NCBI GenBank assembly: GCA_036850595.1
Contig: CM072153.1
Coordinates: forward strand, 10,620,169-10,684,168
Direction: 5' to 3'
Origin: Rhyacichthys aspro
Lineage: Eukaryota > Chordata > Actinopteri > Gobiiformes > Rhyacichthyidae
DNA length: 64,000 bases
Within the stretch, counting starts at the first letter, position 1; every line of letters begins with the position of its first letter. The translations under genes and the position numbers were made by a program. This document shows positions 13,036 to 26,176 of the stretch, piece by piece. The notes under the pieces are model-generated. The model was not told the origin of the DNA. It saw only the letters and a program-made list of their open reading frames with translations, and made no database searches.

Positions 13036-16000
13036 CATGACAGCAATAAATACAATAGACTTGAGAAGATCACATAAAACACAAGGCATACGGATCTGTT
13101 TGTAGTGAAACCTTCACTAGTAACATAGTAAGGAGGTCTCACTAGTAACATATTCAAGACTTCAGCACAAAAATTGGAACTGAACTAAAACTTTGTAGTA
13201 AACATCACACTGCACCAGCTCTTTCCACTTTGAAAAAACAATCTCTGACATATATATTTGTTGATCATATAACAGAAGTGTAACAGTAGACTTCCACTTA
13301 AATACTACAATGAACTGTGTGTGGCACATATCTATTTTCCTGGGGGATTTCCTCCGTGGGATTAAAATTTGGCTCCAAGTGTATCATGAAAGTGTAAGAA
13401 TAAAAGCTGATAGTTGAAAGCAATCAAAAAGTTCAGAAAGTTTTAAATCTTTGCCCTGAGTGTTTTGTTTTTCCCCATCCAACAATATCTTTATTTTAAC
13501 ATCTATATGAATTCATTTATCATTTGCCACGGAGTAAAAACACCCCACTTGTGCCTCCCCTTTACACAATACAGCCCAAAACGACCAACAATGTGCCATA
13601 AAAGAATTCATCTTTATTATTTATCCCTGCTAACACAGACTCAATATAGTAATCTCTTAAACTATTGATGTGAAGTGCTCTTTGTGCCTCTTTGTTCTCT
13701 CTGAATCCTTTTAGTCCACTTGTGCTATGACTCACAACCTGTAATTTCCATCATTTTCCACGGCATGTCTTAGCTACTGGACAATAAAACAATGAAAAGT
13801 GTGCCCATGTCCCCCCCCTGCTAAGTCTTACGGTGACATTGAGTCGGTGGGAGCGTAATGGCCTCTGCGGTCAGTGCCATCAACCATTCATCTCCCAGCG
13901 AGAGAAAAGGAACGGTCTGCTTTTTTGTACACGATGTGAGCGATAACAACCAGAAGGAGCTGCCTCTGGACTAAATGTGTGTGTATGTGATATGGACAGC
14001 TGGTAGGACGTCAGCCTGTTGTGGTTCATTTATTAAAGCGAGGTCCGGTGCCGACTGCGTTTTCCTGCTTGGTTAGACACTTACGCAGACACTCGCATGT
14101 TGTCCCCTCAGTCCGGCTCTCCTCGGGGGCGTTGTGGTGAATGGCAGGGGCCAGATTAGCATGTTTAACTCACTTGTTGAAGAGACGCTGGGGTGAATAA
14201 CACTCCAGGCATATTAACCAAGGGCATTACTCGGGACGCTTCCTAATGCCGTCTGCTTGGAAATCGTCTCATTCCGACACGCTGCTGCTATCGTTCCTGG
14301 ACAGATCTGTCTTTGTAGCCCTGTGGCGCTCATTTAGTTGGTTGGTTTTAGTCGGCATACACGACACCTCCTTTCTTTTCACTCCATCCTTATCTTTTTC
14401 TTTCTCTTCATATCTATCGCTCTCTCTCAGGCAAAGCACACACGCCAAGTCAAGTTGTTCAGAGCAGCGGTGTCTCTTGATGAAAACCCAGGGGAAATGT
14501 GCTGGGAATTGCTTTCATTTTGTTAAAGACGGAGCCATTCTTTTCTTTTGTGTTCAGCACGACCAGGCACAGCTGTTTGCACAATTCAATACCAAGTCCC
14601 TTACAAATGGATTTTTCCGTCTCTGTTCCTGCGCAGGCTTTTGCCTCCTCCAGCTTTGTCGGGATTTTACCTGCAGTTACAATTTGTATTCTCTGGATTA
14701 TTAGGGAATGCTAATGTTAACATGAATTGCAGATGTTGCCCCGGATGGTGCTTTAAATTAAAATATATAGTACATAATGATATGCAACGATATTTCTGAG
14801 CGATAAAGTCCCATCCTGGACTACGTGCCAAAGGCGCCCTTTAGTATTCTGGTTCGATGGACCAGGCTTGCAAAATGAGTGATATTTTAACAATGGCTGT
14901 CTTGAGTCAAAGAAATAGCATTAACAATTCAGGTCATTTCCAGCTCTAATAGTTTGGTTCACTCGGTTTAATAGAGGACTGAAGATTTATCGGGTCTGGT
15001 TCACTTTCATATCGAGCTCATTTAAAAGGACCAAACAATCGCTTCATCCCTCGCTTTTTGTTGACAGCTGATGCCCTTTTTGCGCCATGTCTGTCATTTT
15101 TCCAGATTTGTTTTGTTTTTATGTCAAGATGGACAAAGAATTGTTTTTTTAGGGGAACTTTTGGACTTTTCAGGAGGTAAAGCAGACTAAACAGGATTGG
15201 TGTGAATGCACCTTGGCTTTATGTTCCCAGAGTTTTGGTCTATTGATGTAAAAATACAAAGGAAGGACAACGTTCCTGAAATACATTCTGTTTACCGGTA
15301 AATATTATGTAAAACTGCCCAATGTAGCATACAAATGGACACATATTCATTTGTTTATGTCAAATACTTACAGACTGCAGATGTGCTGACCAGAATCTAA
15401 GACAGTTAACAGGCAATCTCCATAAGCCAATGCATATAATAGTGAAAGACAGTATGGTAAAGGGGAGCCCAGGTCACTAGAGGATAAGATGCCTGGGTAT
15501 GATCAATTTATATAATATCTTATTCTCATATGGATAACATCTTTCTTTTTTTGCTATTTACACTTTTTTGGTGGGCTAACCAATTACCCATCTTGCACCC
15601 TGACTGAGGCAGTGTGTCTTCCTCCCTACCGAATGAAATACTTCAAGTTAAATTTGAATTGTCAATTATCACGTTTTATATTACATTTTTTTGTTTTTTG
15701 TGTCAACAGTACAGTTAGTTGTTTAAAACTGCACAGTCTGTTCAGTAGAAACTTTAGACGTCCAAATGAAATATTCATCAAAGTTAGCACTCTGGAAAAA
15801 CATGGCAACATGGAGTCTGCTCTGTAATTGAGAGCACAGGGGATTCATGTAACTCCGACCTGACAGAAGAAAAAGGCGTCAGTGTGAATGGTACGTGAGC
15901 TAAGAATCAGATGCCTACTCCCAGGTCTTTGGAGGAAAGTGCATTAAAGGTTTCCAACTGTTGTTTGGGGTTTTGTTTTTGTGCAAATCAACTAGAATGA

Positions 16001-16523
16001 AAAATTTCTCATTAGCCGTCAAAGTAAAACAAAGTAAAGTTGACTAAAGCTATGTCTGGTGTGGGTTTGGTGAAGATACTGATAGTTTTGTGTAGCTTTT
16101 ACACTAAATATCATTATGATAAGTGGAGCTATTTGGTGCTGGCCCGCTAAAGAGCATCTCTGCAGTGGAACAGTTGGGAGTAAATAGTGCTGAATGGTGA
16201 TGTTATCCGGTGATGTTAGCATTGCAATATCAAATGCTTAAGCAGAGTGAATGCAAGGTTACACCTATTAAGAAAACCCTGGATGTATCTTTTATAACCT
16301 TCCCTTTTATTTGGAGATGTAACATGTTGGTGTGACAGAACAGATATTCTATGAGGAAAATGTAAATGCCTCAGTAAATTGTATTTCCAGAAAATGTGAG
16401 TATGGTAGGTTGACACCAAAAGGAAAATAGAATCTAGTGCTAAAAAGTGAACTCAATACAATTAAATATTACTAACTGCATTAATATGTTGTGTACAGGG
16501 CATAGTCTGAACACCAATATTTA

Positions 16524-16850
16524 TCAGAAATAACAGCTTCCTCTTGGAGGTCCGTTGTAAAGGTCTGCTGTGTCTGACTTTCTAAGTTCTAAGTTTAGTT
16601 TTGCAATTGGCTGCTCTGCCAGTGTCAGCTCCAGTTTCCTGCTCGTTTGCACAAACAAGAAGTCACACCTTCCTCGTGTCTGGACTGACAGTCTGCCTGA
16701 TTTGGCCTGATCTTCTTCTTCAGCCTGATCAGCCCCATGAGTAATCACAGGAGCAGTTAGGTTGATGCTCATCAGGTCATCCACGCAGCCAGCACCAGAG
16801 TTTTTCTTTGGCTGACTGTAGCCACATGAACACCATCTGCCTTTCGCCAA
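16524..16850 (-). other. unrecognised coding-like open frame of 108 codons
   Basis: I do not recognise this protein. The minus-strand frame opens just after a TGA and is open for 108 codons, with a balanced, non-repetitive composition: KGRWCSCGYSQPKKNSG, a run of acidic residues (DQAEEEDQAKSG), then RCDFLFVQTSRKLELTLAEQ and IAKLNLELRKSD, ending at a TGA. There is no good ATG at the front; ATGs occur only inside. It lies about 0.8-1.1 kb past the candidate cdh13 terminal exon on the same strand. It could be an exon of an unrelated gene, a decayed processed copy, or chance. No strong splice sites were identified at its edges. Confidence 0.3.
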
Positions 16851-17581
16851 TCAGCAGACTTCAAAGGCTGTTTTAAACAGCAGTTGGGAGATGAAACATC
16901 CTATTGCTATTCCCACTGACATATGTTTTTCATCCACTTATGACATCTTGCTGGGAAAGTAAAGCTGCCTGTGGTGAAAGTGCCCTGTGATGAGCATCTT
17001 TATTTAGTCTGAGATAAAAAAATATCACCAGGAGAGAGATGATGATCCCTGAGGTGACTCATTAGTGCCTATTGTAAGAGAAAAAGATAAATAGGATGCA
17101 CAAGTTTTCTTGATCACAAAAATATTGTTAAGGGCTATTTTAGTGCAGCTCTTTGTTGAAAACAATTGTGCCCAGCATGAAAGATATGATCTGGATGGAG
17201 ATACTCGAATGTTGTGAGTGAAAGATATTTTAAACACACCCACGTCTTAAATATAATGGACTAGAAATGTGAGTCTGGCTAAGAGGGCTGTAGTTCAATA
17301 GAAGGGGCAATGGTTAATTGTTCTGTGCACATGGACTTGAGACATCATTTTGATTTAATTGAGACCCTCTGTGATGTTATTTTTAGCAGCCTATTTTGCA
17401 GTCTGAGCCCACCGCCAAATAAACAAGCAATCCTCAGTAATCGTATTTCAAAAAATCGAAAATATCCCTTTAAATACTTGGTCCAAAAGTTAACAAAATA
17501 ACAATATAACACCTCCATTAAAAAGTGTTATTTAGTCACACTCACAAACTGAACTACTAATAAAGCCTTTGTTTTCACAGT

Positions 17582-17587
17582 TTTATT
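17582..17587 (-). terminator. candidate poly(A) signal AATAAA for cdh13
   Basis: A canonical AATAAA hexamer (tttatt on the plus strand) lies about 83 nt past the candidate stop codon at 17670-17672. It would give a very short 3' UTR, so later signals may be used instead. AT-rich sequence yields this hexamer often by chance. Its value depends on the terminal exon call being right. Confidence 0.25.
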
Positions 17588-17669
17588 AAATGTGTGATTG
17601 GATTGCACAGTGGTTACTGTTAGTGATATCAGCAGGCAGCGGTTGAAAGACAAAAATCCTGTTAGTTAT

Positions 17670-17677
17670 TCATAGAC
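17670..17677 (-). CDS. cdh13: candidate cdh13 terminal coding exon (completes Cys, then Leu, stop)
   Basis: The penultimate exon ends with one base of a codon (t). On the minus strand at 17677 a plausible acceptor (tgctatctcaccag) is followed by GT CTA TGA. Joined, this gives TGT CTA TGA, so the protein would end ...LLLTIFCL. The mammalian protein also ends Cys-Leu as I remember it. In a pattern scan of the 53 kb downstream of the penultimate exon, the other agGTCT sites I checked lacked a stop at the right place. Such a match is expected by chance perhaps 0.1-0.3 times in 53 kb, so this is suggestive, not proven. It implies a last intron of about 35.8 kb. Alternatives are a different terminal exon inside or beyond the window, or read-through of the previous donor. 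Confidence 0.45.
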
Positions 17678-20600
17678 CTGGTGAGATAGCACACACCCTG
17701 CAGCAAAACATCAAACACAGGCTGACAGATGTAAATCAGAAGGCTCTTTGTAACTGAGCGAAGACCAATTCACAGGTGATGTGTTTCGTTTCCATTACCA
17801 CATTCTCATTTTCCTGGGAGCAGCAGGTGATTAGTAAACAATTTCATTATTGTCATGCAATGCAGCACGTGCAGAGTTAGTCTAATTTCCTGCTGCCTAA
17901 GACTTTGCTTCGCTTATTAATAAACAACCTTAAAAGAAAGCCATTACGGTTTTAAAACTGGAATCAGATTTTTTTTCCACTTAGCATTTTCACATATAAC
18001 TTTCTTTGTATTGTGCACTTGATATAGCACACTCACATTAATGTAATACAGAGTCTAATGTCTAAGTCAAAGAACTTCCTGGAAAAAAATGCTATATTTG
18101 TAGAACTGCACAACACAAGTAATCTAAAATAACAAACTTTTCTTGTGTTGCAATGCACTACATACTAACATATCCACTGCTTCATTGCATTGTATAACAC
18201 AAGGAGTTGTGTTTTGAATTTTACATTAATGCACAATATAAAAGTATGCAAGGGGAGACAAACTGTTAATCTTTTTTGTGAAGCTATCTTTGTGGTGGTG
18301 TCACAGCAATGGATTTTATATAAAAGACCTTATTATTACAACTCTAATGGAGATATGGACACTTTAAGATGCATTATTCAGGTGTTTTGCCGCCCCTGGG
18401 TTTGTTTAGTGTGAATGTACGAAAGCTAGAAGCAGCAACTAAATTAAAGATCACAACATGACTATTGCATCGGTTTGAAAGATGCTCCTTCCCATTTTGC
18501 TGAAGCTGTGTTTGTACAAACGACCCCTGGCAGTTCTCGGCGGTATTGGAACGTTCTCATTTCTTGTATTAATGCTTTTATCGTTTGCCGGTGAGCCATG
18601 GTAAACATCGCACACTTCCATGTATGAAACATCCAACTAAAAGAGCCCATTAGGAACACTGTAACAGTAGCTATTGTAATTGGGGAGAAAAACAAATGAG
18701 TCAGTCCAAATATGCACTTCCAGTAATGTCGGAGGTGTTTGTTAACATCACTGCGCTGTTCCATCTTTTGGTTTGCTCAGCAGTCTGGACCAAGGACAAC
18801 AAGAGGTTATTAACTAAATCTACTCTCTGCAATTGTTGTCTTCCCGTCCCCGTGCCCCCCTCCCTCGGAGCCTGGCCGTGGCCCCTCTGTGTGATATGGA
18901 TTGTTTTCAAGTAACAGCCAGTGAAAATGGCCATCTCATTATTTTTAATGGCTGCTTGAGATGGGCTCCGATGGCAGTGGCATGCTGTCATTTAAATGCC
19001 TGGGCCCAGTGTGCGATGAAAGGAAAATATGGATGAGGGGTCTACTTCATTGTGGTTGAGGTGGGCTCTGACTATTGTCGCAGCCACGAGGGGTGTCCTA
19101 ATGCCTGTTTACTTTGATCAGAATGGAGGGAAATGAAGAGAATGACTGCTTGTATGTCCGGTGATGCAGAACTGTCTTGGCATCTGGTTTCAGCGCATGC
19201 TAATGGTTATCATTTTTCAATCTGCATTAGTCACTCCACTGGCGAGCTCATCCTTAAGCCCCCACCTTCCCGGAACTATGATTAGGTAAACATATTTTCA
19301 ATGCCGGCAGCCAAACAAACTGCCATTTTTCCACCACGTTTTCCATCTAGATGAGTTTTAATTAAGTCTCCTCGCCGCGCTCCCCTGTGGCTGCTCTAAT
19401 CAGACCACAGGAGTGTTGCCTTTTCATGCTTGTTTTGTGCAGGATCCCACAGCATCTGCTCACCCCCGCTGCCCCTTTCCATCCCCTCTTGTACGTTTGG
19501 ATGTACCAGAACCTCTTGTCAGTCACACAGTCGCACTGGGAGGGGCCCAAGAACAAGGCCGCTGGGGCGAGTGCTTCAGTGCAACAAGAGACAGTCAGCG
19601 GGTGGTTGTCGTATCATTGATTAAGATTGGTGAGGTTATTACTCCGTGTGGCTATGCACAGATGCTTTCTGATGAAGGCCAGCCTGAGATGCTTCGAACT
19701 GCTAATTTATAAAAGTTGACATCTAGAATTAATCCTTTGAAAATTAAAGCTTTCTTTTGTTTTGTTTGACATCTACTCTATCACACATTTTTAGCAGCAA
19801 CACTGAAAACTGAAATACTACAGTTTCTCTATTTATTTATGAATCTAAATGATATAAATACATTTACTATCACATGGCGCATCCGCTAAAACAAAACCCT
19901 ATGAATGAATTAGTTAAACCTTAGTGGGGCCAGCCATACCCGTTCACTAATGAGTCTGGGATTCCATACTTCAGCATTAGTGACTAAGTAGAAATCTTTG
20001 GATGCAAAGAGCAGTGTCATTCTTGGTGTAGACTTGAAGAAGAATTAAGATGTCTGTTTAGAATAGTTACACCTGGTGTTAAAGCTCCATTACCTGATTT
20101 CATTTTTTTGTCCCTGTCTTAGAATCCACTCACATCCAAAAGCACCTAGGAATGTTTCTAAAAAAATCAAACCGGACCAATTTTTTTACCACAAAATACT
20201 AATACATTTCACTAATCTGAAGTGTAAAGTTTAGTGTTAGCTTAGCTGCAACTTTAGTGTCAGAACAGCAATAATCTCCACCTCGTTAAAAATTAGGTAA
20301 TTGAATTGACAGTACTTTTTCTATGTTGATGCTTTTCTTTTTTTAGCTGTTTCTCTGTTAAAAGACATATTCAGTTGAAAATACGCTATGGGCAGCTATT
20401 AAACTTCCTGGAACATCATAAGACAAGCCGGTGTCGACCAATGGGAGCACTCCTTTTTCGAGCATCTGATTAGCCAGACTCCTGTATCTTTTCTGTTCCT
20501 GAATAGAGGTTCTCATCTATTACAATACCTTATAATAAACAGTAGATAGCATCATAAAGTCTGTTTTACAATATACTATTTGGGGTTTACACCATTTTCC

Positions 20601-23600
20601 CCAACTAGAAGAAAAAATAAAAAATCAGGTAAAGTCAATTTATCTTTTTTGTTTATATTCTATTACACAAGCAAATATACTTTCCCAACACAAAAGACTT
20701 TTTTTTTTTTTAATATACAATCTTTTATTGCACTTCATAGTTTTTACTCTGCAGACTAGAATTTTAGTTTGACACCATCTCCAAACCCACCCCCAAATAG
20801 TCTGAGCTATGTTTTTACCTCACTCCAGCCCCACACACTTGGATTAACAGTTATCATTAAAATGTCTGCTACAGAGGTAAGAGCGACCTCCAGGGATTTG
20901 TGTGTGCTTACACTGAGACAAAAACACCACGGCGAAAACAGCGTCTTATTTTGATGTGTGAGTTTTTTTCATTATTGTCTTCTCCCTGTGCGGTGTTTAT
21001 CATTAGCAGCAGAGTAAGATGTGCTAACGTGTGCTCACTCTTCGATGTATGCATAAGAGGAATTCCACAGAGAGATAAGTTGTCTTAGATGTAACTTGCT
21101 AAAAAGGTAGACCCTCACTCCAAAATAATGACAACCTCTGATGAACTCAGATGTACACTGTTACTGCAGTAGCACTTGTGCTCACACTCTGAAGATGATT
21201 GGGAAGAAAAGAAAACATTGTACAGACAATACAAACAGCTATTTTTGTTTTCCCGTTTTTCTATTATTATCAGCATGTTGATGATTGCCTCCATCCTATT
21301 AAAATTCAAAACAGCAGAAAATGCCTCTCAGGGATAAACTCATTTGAGAAAGAAATGACTTTTCTTGTGGAATTACAGCATATGGCGCATGTCTTTACGG
21401 GAGGGCGCACCTGATGTATGATGACTTTTGGAAGACATTAATATTTGGCTATTAAAGTGGCACTGAAACAAGGCAGAAAGGCTGATATAGCGAGCGGAAG
21501 ATGAAAGGGGAATGGCGGAGCGCGGGGGCAGCTGGGGATGAATAAGGATGATGAAGGACCACTGCTAGGGCAAACTTTATCCCCAGGGCTTGTAATGTGG
21601 CTGCGTTGGTCCAATCAGATTGGCCCTTTAGGAGGTTAGGGTCAGGCAGTGGCCCAAATCGATGGGCTGTGCAGGGACTCAGCGGCTCTATGCTAATACC
21701 TACTCCATGATAATACTGCCTTCTGGGTAATGTCATTTATCATCGTCCTGCTGCCAGCCGCTCAACACAGAAGGACGAAGACATGACGCAGAGCAGACTA
21801 ACCCTAACTCCCATTACATATATGTAGTTTTTACTGGAATGGTGGAAAAGCTACACATTAGGTTCACAATGCAGATACGTGTATATTTAATGCTACATGT
21901 AATGAGGACGAAAAAATGTCATGATCGTTAAAATTATGTATTGGATGTAAGCACATTTTTTACCACAAATGATCATTAAAAGCACTCAGCACTGCTATTT
22001 TTTATCTTGGTAAGATTTGTGCAGCACTCTGAGCAGCAATTACTGTAATTATATTGATATTAACTATATAATATCATAGCATAAGTCTATATCAGTATGT
22101 CCAAATACTCTCACCAAAACTGTTCAAACTACAGGAGTGAGTAAGAGAGGCTGTGATATTAATAAAAGCTGTGTCTCTGGCTCTACACACTCTTGGGCCG
22201 ATAAATGGCAGGTCTTGCAGGTCTGGTGGGACAGAAAATGTTAATCCATATATTACATTAGACAAGGACAAGCTTTAGCCTGCATCACTGATACATTACA
22301 GTGGCTATTGATTGGCCTCTGTTCTGAGACAGGCCCACTAAATGAGATTTTTCATTCTTGTAAAGTGCATCATTTTAATTTTAAAACCCGAGTCACGCTG
22401 AGGAGTTTAATTAACTTTCATAACATGTTATTTTTTATAAGGGGCAATGAAGTAATGCTTTTGGTCTACGCTCTTATCTTTCTCATCTTACAAGAAGATA
22501 CAAGATCATTATTTTTTGATACGGCTTGCCCAGAACACAGGTCAGAAATCAGCCAACCAGTTTCTCTGTTTTACTACAGCAGCAACCTTTGTGATTTCAG
22601 AGTTTTAAAAAGGCCATGATGTTGTTCATTCACATTAAATCTTTATTGCAGTTTATGATGTTATGCAAGTGTCCTAGAGTCTCCGAACCTGGCTGGGCCT
22701 CATCGAGATTCTTTTTCTGTTTATCCAAAGAATTAGTCTGGTCTCTGTGATTTTGAGTTGGGCAGTTCCAACAATAATGATTTAAATGTCCCCGGAGGCA
22801 ACTGGAGAGACATACAGCACAATTTGAATCAAAGAGCCGGGGGTAAAATCGGACTGACACACAATAGATAAAAGAAACTAAGCATCACATAAAGACTGAA
22901 GAAAAGCGATTCCAAACACTTGCCCAAAGTAGGGTTTGATTTGATCCACCAGTGACTGAAATTGGATACTAACTACTGTTTTAATCGGCAATGACGGTCG
23001 AGCATGCTTAGCCACTGTAAAGATAAAAAAAAAATGTCTGGATTTTTCAAAGGTCTGGGTCAAACAGTGTAAGTCAAAAAGCTTAATTCATGGGCTTCCA
23101 AGTCTCCTCTAGGTAATAGCAATAACTTATGATGTATGTTCTCATGCAATATTGGTATGTTGTTTCTTATTGGGAAATAAAATGAAGATAAGGAGGCATA
23201 AGGAAAAAATGAAATAGCACAATAGTGAGTGATTATCTTGAGCCAATCCTAGCCTTGTTTTTATTGCTGCTTGTGGGCCTCAGTTGTTCACTAAAATCAG
23301 AGTTACCTCATCAGAAAATTAGCTCTACACACCACTTCTGAAACATTAAGCTCTTTGCAAAGTGTTGCTCACAAGGTTTTTTTGTTGTTGTTTTTTTATG
23401 TTTAATCAGGCTGCTGCCTCTGATATCTGTTATTAAACTATTTATTGAATCCACCACCGGATAAACAAGTAAAATTAGCTAATTACAGGTGAGCACACAA
23501 AAGCTAAAGTTCAACATTAAAAATAGCGAATGAATTTGCCCGAGCTCATTACCACATGAGCTGGATAAACATCTATTCTGAGAGGACTTGAGTTAGAATG

Positions 23601-24719
23601 CCTGTGTGCCTTGTTCCTTCAGAGATAAGAGTGTGCCAGGGTGTCATTATATTTACAGGTGATATCTCTCCTTCGAAGGACACTTTAACTGTTGCCTCTC
23701 TTATCACTAAGTGTCTTCTTCTCCAAACAACACTGAGAACCATCCCAGTGCGGCAAACTAATCGCTCTCCTCATCTCGTTTCTTGCCTCTCTCTGTAGAT
23801 CTTTTTGCATAAATGAAGCAGAGGAAAGGGCGCGCGAGGTGAGGCTCTTCCATGTTTGTTTCCGATGACAGACAGCCTGAGCCTGTTATAATATGTTAAA
23901 AGGTGTGAAAAGACAAATGCGGCGTGTGTGCTATCTGCGGGAGCCAGGAGGAGGAGTGAGCCTGACAGCCCATAAAGGCCAGCCTTCATTCTCATTAACT
24001 CTCAGTTGAATTACTTTGCCAGTTGACTCTCGTATCTCCCAATTGCACTGCACTTCAGCAAGCTGCCCTTCAGCCATCTTTAAGGCCACTCCTGAGCTCT
24101 CGCTTGGCTTCTTTTCTTCTATATCACTCTCGTGGCCAGACACGCACTGTACGAGTCTCAAGCATCACTTTATCAGTCTCCCTATCAGGCGCAGTTTTAC
24201 CTCAGAATGTTAGAAATGCTGCAGAACTTGATGCATCCTGACTTGGAAAACTTTTTTATAATGCAGTGTGGTTGTTTTGTTTATCCAGGGAGAATTCATA
24301 TTTCAGCAAAAAATATTCTTTTCTAACAAATGCATCAATATACTGAAAAGGTTTCTGAAAATTGACAAATAATACAAACTGTGGCATTCCTTGACACAAT
24401 GTTTTTAGTTTATTTAATGATTCGCAAAACCTTGAAAAACTGCATGTAAGATTTCTGGGTTGCTTATGTGTTTTAAAGGCACATTTATGTTATTTGACTG
24501 TTCTTCTCATCTAGAAGCCAGAGTGTGCTTCTCCACCAGCAGTGCTCAGTTTGTCTCTGCTCTGTGCAGCTGGAGTCACAGGAACCTCCATTAAACTCCT
24601 TCACTGGGAGCTCTGAAGGTCTGTTATTCCAAGATAGACAAATGCAAACAGTGTTATATTGAAAAGTTTGACTACTGGGTTCCATTTCTTTCAAAAACTA
24701 TTGTTAACACACAATGCAC

Positions 24720-24852
24720 CTGTAAATGACATTAGGACATATTTGAGCATCAGCCTTAAGGCACTGTTCACTAACAGTGTTCTCCACTCATCAGCTCCTG
24801 TGTTTGGAACGTAATCCACAGAATTCAACACAATGCCTTCCTGGAGGGCATG
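24720..24852 (-). other. exon-like segment with acceptor and donor, unrecognised
   Basis: On the minus strand, ttattgtcatttacacag forms a good acceptor, and catttacag|gtgcat a possible donor 133 bp later. The frame between is open and reads HALQEGIVLNSVDYVPNTG, then DEWRTLLVNSALRLMLKYV. I do not recognise it. Its neighbour at 24485-24694 is also open on the same strand. It may be a small intronic gene exon, part of a lineage-specific transcript, or coincidence; the donor lacks the usual gtaagt or gtgagt. Confidence 0.25.
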
Positions 24853-25433
24853 CTGTGTAAATGACAATAAACAAGTAATACAGGATGAAAATACCAAGTT
24901 AAATCAGGGAGTCTTATGATGAAAAATCTCATGGTTTCTATTAACTTTGTGTCACATTGGAAACTGAAGGTCGTATAAGGTAATTGGGAGAGTAAAGGAA
25001 GCTATTTGTTGTGTTAAACCATGCTAGATGTATGCTTGACTGCTCAAGAGGAAGGACTGTAGACGTGAGACTGTGATATTTGATTTGTTTCCCATTCACA
25101 CGATCAATGTACATATGTTAAACAGCACAGCGCTAGACAGTCAGACATTTGTATGCTACAGACAGCTACACAATTAGTGCAGGCTATCTGATCTCACACA
25201 TTTAGGCAGACTGGAAACTTGGAGCTCATCTGAAATCCTTGTGGCTGCTTATGGAATGAATGAAAAGTGAAAGATGTTTAATTCACTCACAGTTTTAAAT
25301 TAACCTGCCAGACTCTTGAAAGTGTTAACACCTTTAATGGCTTTTAATAGTCTGTGAAAGTACTGTCATTTCAAAATGTGTCTGAAACCACTGGAGACAT
25401 TTTAGTTGCTGTATGACTGAAATCACAGCCAGT

Positions 25434-25481
25434 GTCATGATTCATGATGATTCATGGCTCATAATCATGACAGGGTAAAAT
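25434..25481. repeat. short imperfect palindromic cluster
   Basis: Gtcatgatt at about 25435 is complementary to aatcatgac at about 25464-25472, with further atgattcatg words between. It could form a hairpin of about 9 bp. There is no sign that it is a functional RNA. Confidence 0.4.
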
Positions 25482-26176
25482 ATCTGTCCTTCAAACCAAG
25501 CCTGTGCCAACAATGGCAGCTTGACAACTAAAAGACCTGCTGGGTAAATATGTTCCTTCTGAGTTGAAAGGGCTTCAGTCAAAAAAATCTTCTCCGTTTC
25601 TGTTTTTCAACTATGGGTTTGGCTTTGATAAACAGTGCGCCACAGTTTTACTTAGAAGTTATCTTTGCTTTGCCACAGCCACTAAACCCTGTGCACTAGG
25701 ATCAAATCAGTCAGGACACATTTTAATGCTTCAAAATAAGTGTTCATAAAGGGCTGCTCAGAGGACGGTGGAAATTTATTTAGGAATGAAGCTGATGAGA
25801 GCCATGTAGTTGAGCTAAAGCCATTATCCTTCCCGTGGTGAAAGCATACAGCCTTGGCAGCAGCTGTCTTTACTCACTAAATATTGCTAAGTTGTCTAGT
25901 GTATTGTGAGTTGACAGAACCATCATGTAGCTGGATCTGCAGTCCCACAGTGCAAATGTTTTGACAGTAGTGCTGTTAGAAAAAAGTCACAAGCTGAGCA
26001 CCCTTTTAGTTACGTGTCTCTGGCCTTAGTTTCTCTTCCTGAACCACAGCAGGATGAAATATCATTAAAACTAGTAATGCTGCAGTCAACAGTCTTAAAT
26101 ATGTACCTATATTATCCAGTCTAATATGTGATCTATGCAGTGTATTTTTCATAACTCTGTCTTTCCTTTTTCAAGC

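Larger units (their letters stand above)
1..17570. other. probable downstream flank of cdh13, no recognised gene
   Basis: I found no exon I could recognise. In tetrapods the gene after CDH13 is HSBP1; I looked for its coiled-coil protein here and did not see it. Named repeats are listed separately (TIR element 2349-2818, 33-bp minisatellite 2877-3236, purine-rich 11-bp minisatellite about 7850-8340, solo Tc1-type end 6200-6289, dispersed element 9655-10035). The stretches 1-2340, 4210-6190, 8400-9630, 10100-12950 and 13050-16500 contain nothing else that I can name. Confidence 0.5.

Noticed and set aside
14246..14704. Plus-strand frame of 152 codons with overlapping alternative frames
   Set aside because: Several frames are open at the same place because of composition; Ser/Phe/Leu-rich sequence without motifs.
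1..17570. HSBP1 orthologue expected next to CDH13 in tetrapods
   Set aside because: I looked for its short coiled-coil protein in the open frames and found no match; it may lie beyond the window or the synteny may differ.
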